From: DATLFP01 sp035540955
GTDB lineage: Bacteria; Actinomycetota; Acidimicrobiia; Acidimicrobiales; CADCSY01
Direction of reading: 5' to 3'
NCBI GenBank assembly: GCA_035540955.1
Contig: DATLFP010000058.1
Span: 10,042-74,041 of the forward strand
Length of the DNA stretch: 64,000 bases
Positions 17,805-26,974 of the stretch are shown one piece after another. Numbering within the stretch: position 1 is the stretch's first letter; the number at the start of each line of letters is the position of its first letter. The notes under the pieces are model-generated. The model worked only from the letters and a program-made list of their open reading frames with translations, was not told where the DNA came from and did not search any database. Position numbers and translations under genes: made by a program.

Positions 17805-19022
17805 TGGTGTCTCGACCCTAGACACGAACGCGCCATCACCGGCAAGGGAGTGCTCACGCCACCTGCCCGGGGTGGCGAGCACGGCGCGCGGGTAGTCCTC
17901 GAACAACCAGCGGGCGAAGTTGCGGCGCGTCCATGCGTTGGCCCCGGCCAGTCGGACGGCGGCACGGGTGCCCTTGCGATGCCGCAGCGCCCGGATGAGC
18001 AGGCGGGACAGGGCGGCATCGGCCACCAGCTCCCGGCGGGCCGCCCGCGCGTAGGCGGGTCCGGCGCCGGTGGCGCCGCGGGCGAGGATCGCCTCGGCCG
18101 CCAAGCGACCGGTGAGCAGGGCCTGTCCGATGCCCTCGCCGGTCATGGGGTCGGTGGCGGCGGCGGCGTCGCCCACCACGAGCACCCGGCCGCCGCCGGC
18201 CGAGAGCGTGGCGGCCTCGATGCGGGCGGGGATGGGCCAGGCCTTGTGCGCCGCCTCGGGCCGGGCGTCGGGCCCCAGGAACACCTGCACGTGCTCCCGT
18301 TGCAGGAGGTCGGGCCACAGCGCGCCCATGGCCTGGGTCGCCACCTTGCCGCCCCGCTGGATGCCGAAGCCGACGTTGGCTCGGCCGCCGGGGAGCGGGA
18401 ACGACCACGCGTAGCCGGGGAGCAGGTCGGCCTCGAACCACACGGCCAGGTGGCGCGCTCCCGGTCCGGTCACCCCCGTGAAGTACTGCCGGAAGGCGTG
18501 CCACTCACCCAGGTAGCCGGGCTCGATCGCGCCCACCGCCTTGCGCAGCGGCGACCACATCCCGTCGGCGGCGATGGCGTACCGGGCGGCGACGGGTCCG
18601 ATGCCGGCGGCATGCACCACGACCCGCTCGGGGTCGACCTCGATCGCCTCGAAGCCGTGCCCGTCGGCCACCTTGGCGCCGGCGCTCCGCGCCAGGTCGA
18701 CGAGGGCGGCGTCGAGCTCCATCCGGGGCACCACCGCGGCGTAGGTGCCCCGCTGGCGGGGGAGCGGGAACACGACCTCGCGACCCGACGGGCTGCGCAC
18801 GACGACGTCGTCCACCACCTGCCAGCCGGGGAGGTCGGGGACGAAGCCGAGCGCCTCGAGCTCGCGGAGGGCCAGGGTGGTGAGCCCGTCGCCGCAGCAC
18901 TTGTCGCGGGGGAAGACGGCCTTGTCCACGACGAGCACGTCGCGGCCGGCGCGCGCCAGCGGGACCGCCGCCGCCACCCCGGCCGGTCCGGCGCCCACGA
19001 CCACCACGTCGACCGCCTGCAC
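17802..19022 (-). CDS. Geranylgeranyl reductase-family FAD oxidoreductase
   Basis: A 406-residue flavoprotein. The FAD-binding GAGPAGVAAAVPLARAG lies near residue 10, DKCCGDGLT (the CGD motif of this family) near residue 43, and VVGDAAAATDPMTGEGIGQAL, the second FAD motif, near residue 280. Family members reduce isoprenoid double bonds in geranylgeranyl groups, archaeal lipids or menaquinone side chains (MenJ in mycobacteria). A role in saturating menaquinone or another prenyl lipid is the best inference. The GTG start at 19022 begins exactly at the first beta strand. The stop codon lies in a family B repeat. Neighbours give no further clue. Confidence 0.85.
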   Translation of the reverse strand: MQAVDVVVVGAGPAGVAAAVPLARAGRDVLVVDKAVFPRDKCCGDGLTTLALRELEALGFVPDLPGWQVVDDVVVRSPSGREVVFPLPRQRGTYAAVVPRMELDAALVDLARSAGAKVADGHGFEAIEVDPERVVVHAAGIGPVAARYAIAADGMWSPLRKAVGAIEPGYLGEWHAFRQYFTGVTGPGARHLAVWFEADLLPGYAWSFPLPGGRANVGFGIQRGGKVATQAMGALWPDLLQREHVQVFLGPDARPEAAHKAWPIPARIEAATLSAGGGRVLVVGDAAAATDPMTGEGIGQALLTGRLAAEAILARGATGAGPAYARAARRELVADAALSRLLIRALRHRKGTRAAVRLAGANAWTRRNFARWLFEDYPRAVLATPGRWREHSLAGDGAFVSRVETP

Positions 19023-19089
19023 GGCGCCCGAGGCTAGAGCCGCCGGCCGTGCCCGCCCTTCTCGGCGCGCGGCGCCGAGACCGAGCGGC

Positions 19090-20844
19090 TCAGGTGTCCT
19101 CGGGCGACGGGTCGGGGTCGGGTGAGGGCTCGGGTTCGGGTTCCGGCTCGGGCGCGGTCGTCGTCGTCGTCGTGGGTGGCGGGCCGTCGCACCGCACTCC
19201 CTCGGCGGGGCGGTACACGGCGTGCACCCGGTCGGTCTCGGTGCGCCCGTCGCGGTAGGTGCGGGTGCGGGTGGTCGTGACCCGCTTGCACCCGGCCTGA
19301 CCGACGGGAGCCTCGGACTGCGCCGTCTGCTCGCCCTTGGCGTAGGTGGTCGAGTAGAGCGTGACGGTGATCGTGGTCCCCGTGTAGGTGGGCCAGACGA
19401 GCACGCCGTGGGGCGTCGAGTTCCTGAGGACGAGGTCGGGCTTGGGGAACGACAGCGTCGCCTCGCGGCCATAGGGATACCGAGAGATGTAGATCGAGTG
19501 CGACTGGTACTCGACGAAGTCGAGACCACCGAAGAAGGCGGCGTTGAAGAGCGTCGTGGCGAACTGGGAGATCCCGCCTCCGATGCTCGTCTCGAACACG
19601 CCGTTCTGGATGACGCCGCCCTCGACGAAGCCCCGCTCGGCGGTGCGCCGCCCCACGAACTCGTTCACCGAGAACTGCGCGCCCGGGCGGATCACCACAC
19701 CGCGGACGATGTCGGCGATGCGATGGATGTTGGTGACCCGGCCCTGGCAGCAGTCGTGGCGGGTGGTGAAGCTCCCGATCTCCTCCACGATGCCGAGCGC
19801 TTCGAGCGCGGCGGTGGACTGGTCGGGCTCGAGCTCGGTGAGCGGGAGGGTGACGGGCCCCGCGTTGCCGGCCTTCACCGCACCGAGCAGGTAGCCGACG
19901 GCCGTCTCGTCGCAGCACGTCCGGCCCGGCTCGCCGGGGATGATCCTCGGGCGACCGCCCTCGACGGTGAACCGCGCGTTCTGCGGGCTGGTGCCGACAT
20001 CCCCGAGGAGGTCGCGCAGGTCGGCGAGCACGCGGTCGCCGTCGAGGCGGAGCTCGAGGCCCTCGGGCCCGGCGTCGGAACGCAGCCACGTTCGCACCGT
20101 CCCGGGCGGGATGCTGACGTCCTTGCCGCCGGCGGACACCGCGAGGGATGACGCCGTGAGCTCCTCGGCCGTGCGGGCGAGCGCTTCCGCGTCCTCGCGA
20201 CTGAACCGGGGTTGGATCGTCGTGGGCGCCACCTCGACGACGATCGGGAGCCGGCCGTCGGCGCCGGCGGACTCGATGGCGTCGGCCACCTCGGCGGCGT
20301 CGAGCCCCTCGCCGGCCTCGCCCAGCACCACCGCGATCTCGCCCGAGTCGCCGACGATGCCCGGCTCCCGCGGCTCGCGCCGGGCGGTGGGATCCTCGGC
20401 GCCCACGAAGAACCGGACCTTGTCGCGGTCGACGTCGACGACGACCCCGGCCTCCCGGGCGCCGACGAGGGAGCGCAGCCAGCGGAGGGGCCGCATCGGG
20501 AGGGCGTCGCGCCGTCCGGCCGCCAGGGCCCGCTCGACGGTGCCCTCGACGTCGAGGGCGAGCCCCAGATCGGCGGCCGCCGCCTCGAGCTCGCCGTCGG
20601 GCGTGACGATCATCACCGTCGCCTCGGCGTAGCGCCCGGCGACCTCCTCCACGGCGGTGGTGAGGGCGTCGCCGCCGAGCCCGCCGACCCGATGTCCGGC
20701 CACCTCGACGTTGCGGAGGGCCTCACCATCGTGGGCGCGGGCGTCGAGGATCCACGCGGTGACGAGGAGGGCGAGGACCGCGAGGGGGATCCCGGCGAGG
20801 AGCAGTCGGCGTCTCAAGAGCGCCAAGTCTGCCGACTGGAGCAA
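19090..20844 (-). CDS. VanW family protein with peptidoglycan-binding-like repeats
   Basis: A 584-residue envelope protein. A positively charged start and one transmembrane segment (LLLAGIPLAVLALLVTAWIL) anchor it. Two repeated PG_binding_4-like modules of about 110 residues follow, each with a VEVAGHRVGGL or alike opening. The VanW domain (about 385-510) contains CCQGRVTNIHRIADIVRG, PGAQFSVNEFVG and GGGISQFATTLFNAAFF. The C-terminus is a Thr/Pro/Glu/Asp-rich tail. VanW proteins accompany glycopeptide resistance in some bacteria, but most are of unknown cell-wall function. No ATG lies at the proper place; a TTG at 20844 is the longest choice, with TTG at 20826 as alternative. It is divergent from the MaoC gene, only 8 bases away. 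Confidence 0.85.
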   Translation of the reverse strand: MLQSADLALLRRRLLLAGIPLAVLALLVTAWILDARAHDGEALRNVEVAGHRVGGLGGDALTTAVEEVAGRYAEATVMIVTPDGELEAAAADLGLALDVEGTVERALAAGRRDALPMRPLRWLRSLVGAREAGVVVDVDRDKVRFFVGAEDPTARREPREPGIVGDSGEIAVVLGEAGEGLDAAEVADAIESAGADGRLPIVVEVAPTTIQPRFSREDAEALARTAEELTASSLAVSAGGKDVSIPPGTVRTWLRSDAGPEGLELRLDGDRVLADLRDLLGDVGTSPQNARFTVEGGRPRIIPGEPGRTCCDETAVGYLLGAVKAGNAGPVTLPLTELEPDQSTAALEALGIVEEIGSFTTRHDCCQGRVTNIHRIADIVRGVVIRPGAQFSVNEFVGRRTAERGFVEGGVIQNGVFETSIGGGISQFATTLFNAAFFGGLDFVEYQSHSIYISRYPYGREATLSFPKPDLVLRNSTPHGVLVWPTYTGTTITVTLYSTTYAKGEQTAQSEAPVGQAGCKRVTTTRTRTYRDGRTETDRVHAVYRPAEGVRCDGPPPTTTTTTAPEPEPEPEPSPDPDPSPEDT

Positions 20845-20852
20845 GATGTTCC

Positions 20853-21695
20853 ATGCCCATCAACCCGGATGCCGTCGGAGCCGAAGCCGGACCGGTGGAG
20901 CGGTCGTGGACCTCCAAGGACGCGCTGCTCTACGCGGTCGGGGTGGGCGCCGGCACCAGCGAGCTCCCGTTCACCACCGAGAACAGCAAGGGGATCACCC
21001 AGCAGGTGCTGCCCACGTTCGCGGTGATCGCCGGCGCCGGCGCGCCCGCCATGGCCGCCGCCGGCGACATCGACTTCACCCAGCTGGTCCACGGCGAGCA
21101 GGCCTTCGAGCTGGCGGGCCCCATCCCCGTCGAGGGGACGGTGAGCACCACGTCCCGTATCACCGGCATCTACGACAAGGGCAAGGGAGCGGTGATCGCC
21201 ACCGAGTCGACCTCGGTCGATGCCAAGACCGCTGAGCCCCGGTTCACGACCCGCTCCTCGGTGTACATCCGCGGCGCCGGCGGGTTCGGCGGCGACCGGG
21301 GCCCGTCGGGCGGCGGCAACGAGCCGCCCGACCGGACACCCGATGTCGAGATCAGCTACCAGACGCTGCCCGACCAGGCCCTCGTGTACCGGCTGTCCGG
21401 CGACCGCAACCCGCTGCACTCCGATCCCGAGTTCGCCAAGCTCGCCGGGTTCGACCGTCCGATCCTCCATGGCCTCTGCACCTACGGGTTCACCGGCCGC
21501 GCCCTCCTGCACGGGCTGTGCGACGGCGATCCGGCGCGGTTCCGGAGCATGGCCGGGCGGTTCTCATCGCCCGTCTTCCCGGGCGACGAGCTGACCGTCT
21601 CGATGTGGCGCGTGGGTGACGGCGAAGCCGTGTTCACCACCCGCACCCAGACCGGCCAGGTGGTCATCACCGACGGCAGGATGACCTACCGGTAG
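20853..21695 (+). CDS. MaoC-family enoyl-CoA hydratase 2
   Basis: A 280-residue double-hotdog protein. The N-terminal hotdog lacks catalytic residues (start MPINPDAVGAEAG, then SWTSKDALLYAVGVGAG, typical of the MFE-2 type). The C-terminal hotdog carries the hydratase-2 motif YRLSGDRNPLHSDPEFAKLAGF with its Asp and His, followed by PILHGLCTYGF. It hydrates trans-2-enoyl-CoA to (3R)-hydroxyacyl-CoA. This is the partner of the 17-beta-HSD4-like SDR at 8927, and of the racemase at 54471, which together correspond to the peroxisomal bile-acid/branched-chain route. ATG start. Probable in-frame end just before a family A repeat. Confidence 0.88.
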   Translation: MPINPDAVGAEAGPVERSWTSKDALLYAVGVGAGTSELPFTTENSKGITQQVLPTFAVIAGAGAPAMAAAGDIDFTQLVHGEQAFELAGPIPVEGTVSTTSRITGIYDKGKGAVIATESTSVDAKTAEPRFTTRSSVYIRGAGGFGGDRGPSGGGNEPPDRTPDVEISYQTLPDQALVYRLSGDRNPLHSDPEFAKLAGFDRPILHGLCTYGFTGRALLHGLCDGDPARFRSMAGRFSSPVFPGDELTVSMWRVGDGEAVFTTRTQTGQVVITDGRMTYR

Positions 21696-21721
21696 AAGCG
21701 CAACGAGCCAAGGGCGCGCAG

Positions 21722-21806
21722 CCGCAGGGCCGGACGGCAGTCCGGCAGTCGGAGCGGCAAGCCGATCGCGAGCGCAACGAGCCGCGCGCGCAGAGCGGAG
21801 ACGATC
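21722..21806 (+). repeat. Intergenic repeat family A, long copy 1
   Basis: The element lies between convergent MaoC and nucS genes. Positions 21722-21747 are identical over 26 bases to the reverse complement of 31307-31332, and 21752-21764 (GAGCGGCAAGCCG) to 31290-31302. It contains the hairpin GCCGGAC-GGCA-GTCCGGC, then GCGAGCGCAACGAGC and CGCAGAGCGGAGAC. Confidence 0.75.
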
Positions 21807-22464
21807 AGAAAAGCGAGAGGACGTTCGACTCGATGCCGCGGAGGGCGTCGTAGTCGACCTCGACGCACTCGATGCCCCGGGCGGCGGCCAGCACCCGGGC
21901 CTGGGGCTTGATCTGCTGGGCCGCGAAGATGCCCCGGACCGGGGACAGCGCCGGGTCGAGCTCCATGCGCTCGAGGTAGCGCACGAGCTGCTCGACCCCG
22001 GCGATCTCGCCGACCCGCTTGACCTCCACCGCCACGCACGCGCCCGCCTCGTCACGGCACAGCAGGTCGACCGGCCCGATGTCGGTGAAGTGCTCCCGCT
22101 TCACCAGCCGGAGGCCGTGTGCCAGCACCTCGGGGTTGGCCGCCAGCAGCTCCTGCAGGTGGGCCTCGACGCCGTCCTTGCGCAGCCCCGGGTCCTCGCC
22201 GAGCTCATGCGAGAGGTCGGTGTGGATCTCCTCGATCGTGATCGTGAGCGTCTCGCCCTTCGGCGAGGAGACGAGCCACCGGCCCTCCTCCTCGACGATC
22301 CGGCACGGCGGGTTCATCCAGTTGAGCGGCTTGAAGGCGCGGTCGTCGCAGTGGATCGAGATCGACCCGTCGGCCTTCACCATGAGGAGCCGGGTCGCCA
22401 TGGGCAGGTGGGCGGTGAGCCGCCCGGCGTAGTCGACCGAGCAGGTGGCGATGACGAGCCGCAT
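21805..22464 (-). CDS. nucS: Mismatch endonuclease NucS (EndoMS)
   Basis: A 219-residue endonuclease of the noncanonical mismatch repair pathway of actinobacteria and archaea, which cuts both strands at G:T, G:G and T:T mismatches. The N-terminal half (MRLVIATCSVDYAGRL) is the DNA-binding domain; the C-terminal RecB-like nuclease has Asp133, Glu147 and Lys149 in DLLCRD and VAVEVKR. The C-terminus NVLSLF resembles the clamp-binding tail that links NucS to the beta clamp. Start ATG at 22464, the family start. Lies just after a family A repeat; presence of nucS supports an actinobacterial chromosome lacking MutS/MutL, though absence of those genes cannot be seen here. Confidence 0.95.
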   Translation of the reverse strand: MRLVIATCSVDYAGRLTAHLPMATRLLMVKADGSISIHCDDRAFKPLNWMNPPCRIVEEEGRWLVSSPKGETLTITIEEIHTDLSHELGEDPGLRKDGVEAHLQELLAANPEVLAHGLRLVKREHFTDIGPVDLLCRDEAGACVAVEVKRVGEIAGVEQLVRYLERMELDPALSPVRGIFAAQQIKPQARVLAAARGIECVEVDYDALRGIESNVLSLF

Positions 22465-22558
22465 CGCGCGCGACGGTACCGACTTCGCGCCGCGGCGCCC
22501 GGCGACCCGTTCCTCGCTACGTTGCTCGGATCAGGTAGGCGGAGCTCCGGGGGGTTGC

Positions 22559-24301
22559 ATGGTCGAGCTGGATCAGCCGTGGGTCGTGGACAACCGACCC
22601 AGTGAGCGGTTCCGCATCTACACGCGGGCGAACGTCGGCGAGGTGTTCCCCGATCCCGTCACCCCGCTGTCCTGGACGGTGGCCGGCGCGAAGTACGGCG
22701 AGGCCGGCTGGCGCGACGCGCTCGAGCGCTTCGGTGCCGTCACGCACGCCGAGTTCGATCCCGACAACCTCGAGGTCATGGGCGTGTTCGGGGGGTACTG
22801 CTACCTGAACGTGTCGGTCTCCCGGCTGATGGGGGTGCGCACGCCAGGGCTCACGTGGGAGGCGATCGACTACTCGCTGTTCGGGGTGCAGCCCGGCATC
22901 CCGCCCTACGAACCGGCGGACGGCGACGAGAGCGACGAGCGGTCGGCGGCGTGCGGCGCCACCCTGCAGTGGATCCTCACCACCGAGTCGCTGCCCGAGC
23001 TGGTCGAGCACCAGCAGGCCATCGCCGAGCTGCGGGCCGAGCGCCCGGACCTCACGACGCTGCCGGACGCCGCGCTCGTCGACCGCCTGCGCGACCTGAT
23101 GGGCACCTGGTTCCGCACGCTGTTCGGCGAGCACCTCTTCATCACCTACTGCTCGACGGTGCCGGCGGGGATCATCGCCCAGGTGTGCCAGGCGGTCGGC
23201 GATCCCACCCTCGCCAACCGGCTCATCGCCGGCATCGGCGGGGTCGACTCGGCGGCGCCGTCATGGGCCATGTGGGAGCTGGGCCGGATGGCGGCGGCGT
23301 CACCGGCGATCACCGCCCAGTTCGAGGCGGGGACCGGCGATCTCGTCGAGCGGCTGCGGGCCAGCGACGACCCCGAGGAGCAGCGGTTCGTCGCCGCCTT
23401 CGACGACTTCCTCTACGAGTTCGGCTCCCGGGGCCCCAACGAGTGGGAGATGCGGTCGCCGACGTGGGAGACCCGGCCCGGTCTCGCGCTCGGCGCCATC
23501 GACCGGATGCGGCTCACCAGCGAGATCGACGCCCCGCAGAAGCACCACGAGGCGATGGCCGCCGACCGGGAGGCGCTCGTGGCCCACATCGGTGAGCAGC
23601 TGGCGGGCGATCCCGAGACGCAGGGCCAGTTCCTCGCCGCCGTGCGCGCCGCCGGGGTGTTCCTCGCCGGCCGGGAGCGCACCAAGACGACGATCATCCG
23701 GCTGACGCACGAGGCCCGGATGGCGATGCGCGAGCTCGGTCGGCGGATGGTCGAGGCCGGTCACTTCGACGACATCAACGACTTCGGGATGATCCGCGAC
23801 GACGAGTACGACGCGTTCCTAGCCGATCCGGCGTCGTTCACCGGGACCATCCGCGAACGCAAGGCGTGGTACGCCGAGCTGGCGGCACTCGAGCCGCCGT
23901 TCGTGGTCACCACCGGCAACATCCCGCCGGCCTCGACGTGGGCGCGTCGCGACGCGGACCGCCACGACCTCGCGCAGCCCGGAGACGTGCTCGAGGGGCT
24001 GCCCGGGTGCCCAGGTGTGGCCACGGGCCGGGCGCGGGTGATCCTCGACAGCAACGACCCGACGGCGCTCGAGCCCGGCGACGTGCTCGTCGCCCCCATC
24101 ACCGACCCGTCCTGGACACCGCTGTTCGTCCCCGCGGCGGCCGTCGTCGTCGACGTCGGCGCCCAGATCAGCCACGCCATCATCGTCAGCCGGGAGCTGG
24201 GCATCCCGTGCGTGGTGTCGGTGACCGGTGGTACCAAGCGGATCCCCGACGGTGCGACGGTCACCGTCGACGGCACGAAGGGCACGGTGACGGTCCTGTG
24301 A
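22559..24301 (+). CDS. PEP-utilising enzyme without ATP-grasp domain, paralogue 1
   Basis: A 580-residue protein resembling only the middle and C-terminal parts of PEP synthase-like enzymes, best matching rifampicin phosphotransferase after its first third. It opens with RIYTRANVGEVFPDPVTPLSW, has a long helical region ending with GSRGPNEWEMRS, and closes with the swivelling phosphohistidine domain: GDVLVAPITDPSWTPLF, then ISHAIIVSRELGIPCVVS with the phosphorylatable His539. The ATP-grasp domain that would charge this His is absent here and is not encoded nearby. ATG with a GGGGG site 4 bases upstream. Its TGA overlaps the GTG of the next gene, a second copy of the same family. Function unknown; possibly one subunit of a split phosphotransferase. 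Confidence 0.8.
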   Translation: MVELDQPWVVDNRPSERFRIYTRANVGEVFPDPVTPLSWTVAGAKYGEAGWRDALERFGAVTHAEFDPDNLEVMGVFGGYCYLNVSVSRLMGVRTPGLTWEAIDYSLFGVQPGIPPYEPADGDESDERSAACGATLQWILTTESLPELVEHQQAIAELRAERPDLTTLPDAALVDRLRDLMGTWFRTLFGEHLFITYCSTVPAGIIAQVCQAVGDPTLANRLIAGIGGVDSAAPSWAMWELGRMAAASPAITAQFEAGTGDLVERLRASDDPEEQRFVAAFDDFLYEFGSRGPNEWEMRSPTWETRPGLALGAIDRMRLTSEIDAPQKHHEAMAADREALVAHIGEQLAGDPETQGQFLAAVRAAGVFLAGRERTKTTIIRLTHEARMAMRELGRRMVEAGHFDDINDFGMIRDDEYDAFLADPASFTGTIRERKAWYAELAALEPPFVVTTGNIPPASTWARRDADRHDLAQPGDVLEGLPGCPGVATGRARVILDSNDPTALEPGDVLVAPITDPSWTPLFVPAAAVVVDVGAQISHAIIVSRELGIPCVVSVTGGTKRIPDGATVTVDGTKGTVTVL

Positions 24302-26034
24302 GAACCACCTTCATCACCGACACGCAGCCGAGTGAGAAGTACCGCATCGTGTCGCGCGCGAACGCCGGTGAGGTCATGCCCGACCCGTGCTCACCGCTGA
24401 ACGCGACGCTGGGCATGTTCGAGGCCGGGGAGAAGGGCTGGCGGGACGCGTACGTCGTCACCGGCACCTTCCGGCGCGACGAGTTCGAGCCCGATCGCAC
24501 GAACACCATCCACTGCTTCGGCGGCTACATGTACATCAACATGTCGCTGACGCGGCTGTACGGCCTCCGAACCGGGCTGATGACCCCCGAGCAGGTCGAC
24601 CTCCAGTACTTCGGGGAGATGGCGGGCATCCCGCCGTACGAGGACGAGGCGCGGCCGACCGACGTCTCGCCCGAGGCGACCGAGAAGCTCACGGCCTTCT
24701 TCGCGTCCGAGGTCTGGGCGAAGGAGGACCTGCCCGAGCTGCGGGACGACGCCGCGCAGACCGAGCGGCTCGTGCGTTCGCGGCCCGACTTCGCCGAGCT
24801 GTCGAACCAGGAGCTCGTCGACCACGCGCGCTCGTTCGTCCCGCTCTACCGCCGCCTGTTCGGCCGTCACATCATCATCTCCGGCAACTCGGGTATGGGG
24901 ATCGGGACGGTCTCGGCGGTCTGCGCCGCCGTCGGCCGCCCCGAGCTCACCATGACGCTGGTGGCGGGCCTCGGCGACGTCGACTCGGCGGCGCCGTCGA
25001 TGGCGATGTGGGATCTCGGCCGGCTGGTCGCGGGATCCGAGGCGCTGACCGCCGCGTTCCGCGCCGGCGTGCCCGGGCTGCTCGACCGGTTGCGGGCGGA
25101 CGGCTCGAAGGACGTCCAGCGCTTCCTCGACGGGTTCGACGCGCTGCTCGAGCGGTTCGGGTCGCGGGGCCCGAACGAGTGGGAGCTGCGCTCGCACACG
25201 TGGGGGACCAAGCCCGAGCTGGCGCTGGCGGCCATCGACCGCATGCGGCTGTCGCCCGACGGTGCCGCTCCCGCCGGCCACCAGGCCGAGCGCAAGGCGG
25301 AGGCCGACGCCGCGGCCGACGAGGTGCGGGTACTCGTGGCCGGCGACGCCGAGGCGGCGGGTCAGTTCGAGGCCGGCCTGCGGGCGGCCCGCCTGTTCCT
25401 CGCCGGTCGCGAGCGATCGAAGACGAACTGCATCCGCATCGTGCAGGAGATGCGCTTGGCGCTGCGCGAGGTCGGTCGCCGCCTCCTCGACGCCGGCCAC
25501 CTCGACACGGTGGAGCAGCTGTTCATGTTCACCGACGACGAGCTCGATCAGGTGCTCGTCGACCCCGGGGCGTGGACGGCCGTCGCCCGCGAGCGCGAGC
25601 AGCAGTACCTCGAGCTGTTCGAGCTCGAACCGCCGTTCGTGATCGTGGGCGACCCGCCGCCGCTGTCGTCGTGGACGCGGCGCGACGCTTCCACGGTCGA
25701 GCAGGCCGTCGCCGGCACCGTGCTCACCGGCATCCCCGGTTGCCCGGGAACGGCCCGGGGCCGGGCCCGGGTGATCCTCGATCCGTCCGATCCGACCGCG
25801 CTCGAGCCCGGCGACATCCTCGTCGCCCCGCTCACCGACCCGGCGTGGACGCCGCTGTTCGTCCCCGCCGCGGCCGTCGTCGTCGACGTCGGCGCCCAGA
25901 TCACCCACGCCGTGATCGTGAGCCGCGAGCTCGGGATCCCGTGCGTCGTCTCGGTCACCGGGGCAACGAAGACCATCCCCGACGGCGCCGAGATCGAGGT
26001 CGACGGCACCACCGGCACCGTCACGCTCCTCTGA
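24298..26034 (+). CDS. PEP-utilising enzyme without ATP-grasp domain, paralogue 2
   Basis: A 578-residue paralogue of the upstream gene, co-linear along its whole length. It has SRANAGEVMPDPCSPL at the start, GSRGPNEWELRSHTWG in the centre, and the swivel domain with DILVAPLTDPAWTPLF and ITHAVIVSRELGIPCVVS, His537 being the likely phosphoacceptor. It starts with GTG overlapping the previous stop by four bases, so the two chains are made together and could form a heterodimer. As in paralogue 1 there is no ATP-grasp domain. The gene ends tail to tail with an AraC regulator gene (14-base overlap). By comparison, phenylphosphate synthase of Thauera uses a separate subunit for the ATP-grasp step; whether that applies here is inference. 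Confidence 0.8.
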   Translation: MRTTFITDTQPSEKYRIVSRANAGEVMPDPCSPLNATLGMFEAGEKGWRDAYVVTGTFRRDEFEPDRTNTIHCFGGYMYINMSLTRLYGLRTGLMTPEQVDLQYFGEMAGIPPYEDEARPTDVSPEATEKLTAFFASEVWAKEDLPELRDDAAQTERLVRSRPDFAELSNQELVDHARSFVPLYRRLFGRHIIISGNSGMGIGTVSAVCAAVGRPELTMTLVAGLGDVDSAAPSMAMWDLGRLVAGSEALTAAFRAGVPGLLDRLRADGSKDVQRFLDGFDALLERFGSRGPNEWELRSHTWGTKPELALAAIDRMRLSPDGAAPAGHQAERKAEADAAADEVRVLVAGDAEAAGQFEAGLRAARLFLAGRERSKTNCIRIVQEMRLALREVGRRLLDAGHLDTVEQLFMFTDDELDQVLVDPGAWTAVAREREQQYLELFELEPPFVIVGDPPPLSSWTRRDASTVEQAVAGTVLTGIPGCPGTARGRARVILDPSDPTALEPGDILVAPLTDPAWTPLFVPAAAVVVDVGAQITHAVIVSRELGIPCVVSVTGATKTIPDGAEIEVDGTTGTVTLL

Positions 26035-26974
26035 CGGACTCCCGCCACGCCGACGGCGCGGTGCCGCGCGCCCGCTTGAACGCGCGGCTGAACGCCTCCT
26101 CGGCGTCGTAGCCGACGCGCCGAGCGATCTCGAAGACGGTCAGCCGCGTCGACGCCAACAGGTCGGCGGCGACGTGCATGCGCCAGTCGGTCAGGTAGCG
26201 GATCGGTGAGCGCCGGAGCACCTCCCGGAAGCGGGCGTCGAGCGTGGACGGCGCCGCCGCGGCGTGGTTCGCCAGCTCGGCGACGGTCCACTTCCGCTCC
26301 GGCTGGCCGTGGATGGCGGCGAGCGCCGGCGCCAGCACCGGATCTCGCAACGCGGCGAACAGGCCGTGGTCGGCCGCCGGCGCGGTCGCCAGGTGGAGGC
26401 GGAGAACCTCGGCGAGCAGCAGCTCGGGCAGCCGCGTGACCTCGGAGCCGGCCGCCATGGCGTACTCGATGCTGGCCCGGACCCACTGGGCGGCGGCGTC
26501 GTCCGGGCGAACGACGAGCACCTCGGGAAGCGTGCGCAGCGACGGATCGAACAGCGCGTCGTCGCAGTGGAGGTAGCCGCAGACGACGTCGGTCCGCGAT
26601 CCGCCCTGTCCGAGCCGCAGCACGGGGAAGGAGTCCCACGGCGGCGGGTCCATGAACGACAGGATGGAGACGGTCTCGGCCGGCTCGGTGCCGCCCATCG
26701 CGTGCTGGTCGCCGTACGGGAGCAGGATCACGTCGCCCGCTTCGGCCCAGTGCCGGTCGCCGTCGCCGACCGCGATCCAGCACCGACCGGCAGCGACCAG
26801 ATGGAAGAGCACCACGTTGGCGGCGCCGGGATGCAGCATCGCCGCCGTCGACGGCCCGTCGACCGCTTCGTAGGCCCACGGCTCGGTGTACTCGGCGCGC
26901 AGGAAGATGGCGCCGCTGATCCGCAGGTGGTCGAACCGTGGGGAATCGGTCATCCCCGCTGGGGTCGCGGTCAT
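26021..26974 (-). CDS. AraC-family regulator with cupin sensor domain
   Basis: A roughly 317-residue transcription factor. The N-terminal half is an AraC_binding/cupin_6 sensor domain (HLRISGAIFLRAEYTEPWAYE and GDVILLPYGDQHAMGG), and the C-terminal half has two helix-turn-helices: WTVAELANHAAAAPSTLDARFREVLRRSPIRYL and VFEIARRVGYDAEEAFSRAFKRA. Relatives regulate cytochrome, oxidative-stress or carbon-use genes. ATGs at 26995, 26974 and 26953 are possible starts; 26974 has the best GC-rich Shine-Dalgarno-like stretch upstream. It is divergent from the DUF4242 gene, a likely target. It overlaps the end of the PEP-enzyme gene by 14 bases on the opposite strand. Confidence 0.85.
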   Translation of the reverse strand: MTATPAGMTDSPRFDHLRISGAIFLRAEYTEPWAYEAVDGPSTAAMLHPGAANVVLFHLVAAGRCWIAVGDGDRHWAEAGDVILLPYGDQHAMGGTEPAETVSILSFMDPPPWDSFPVLRLGQGGSRTDVVCGYLHCDDALFDPSLRTLPEVLVVRPDDAAAQWVRASIEYAMAAGSEVTRLPELLLAEVLRLHLATAPAADHGLFAALRDPVLAPALAAIHGQPERKWTVAELANHAAAAPSTLDARFREVLRRSPIRYLTDWRMHVAADLLASTRLTVFEIARRVGYDAEEAFSRAFKRARGTAPSAWRESVRGA

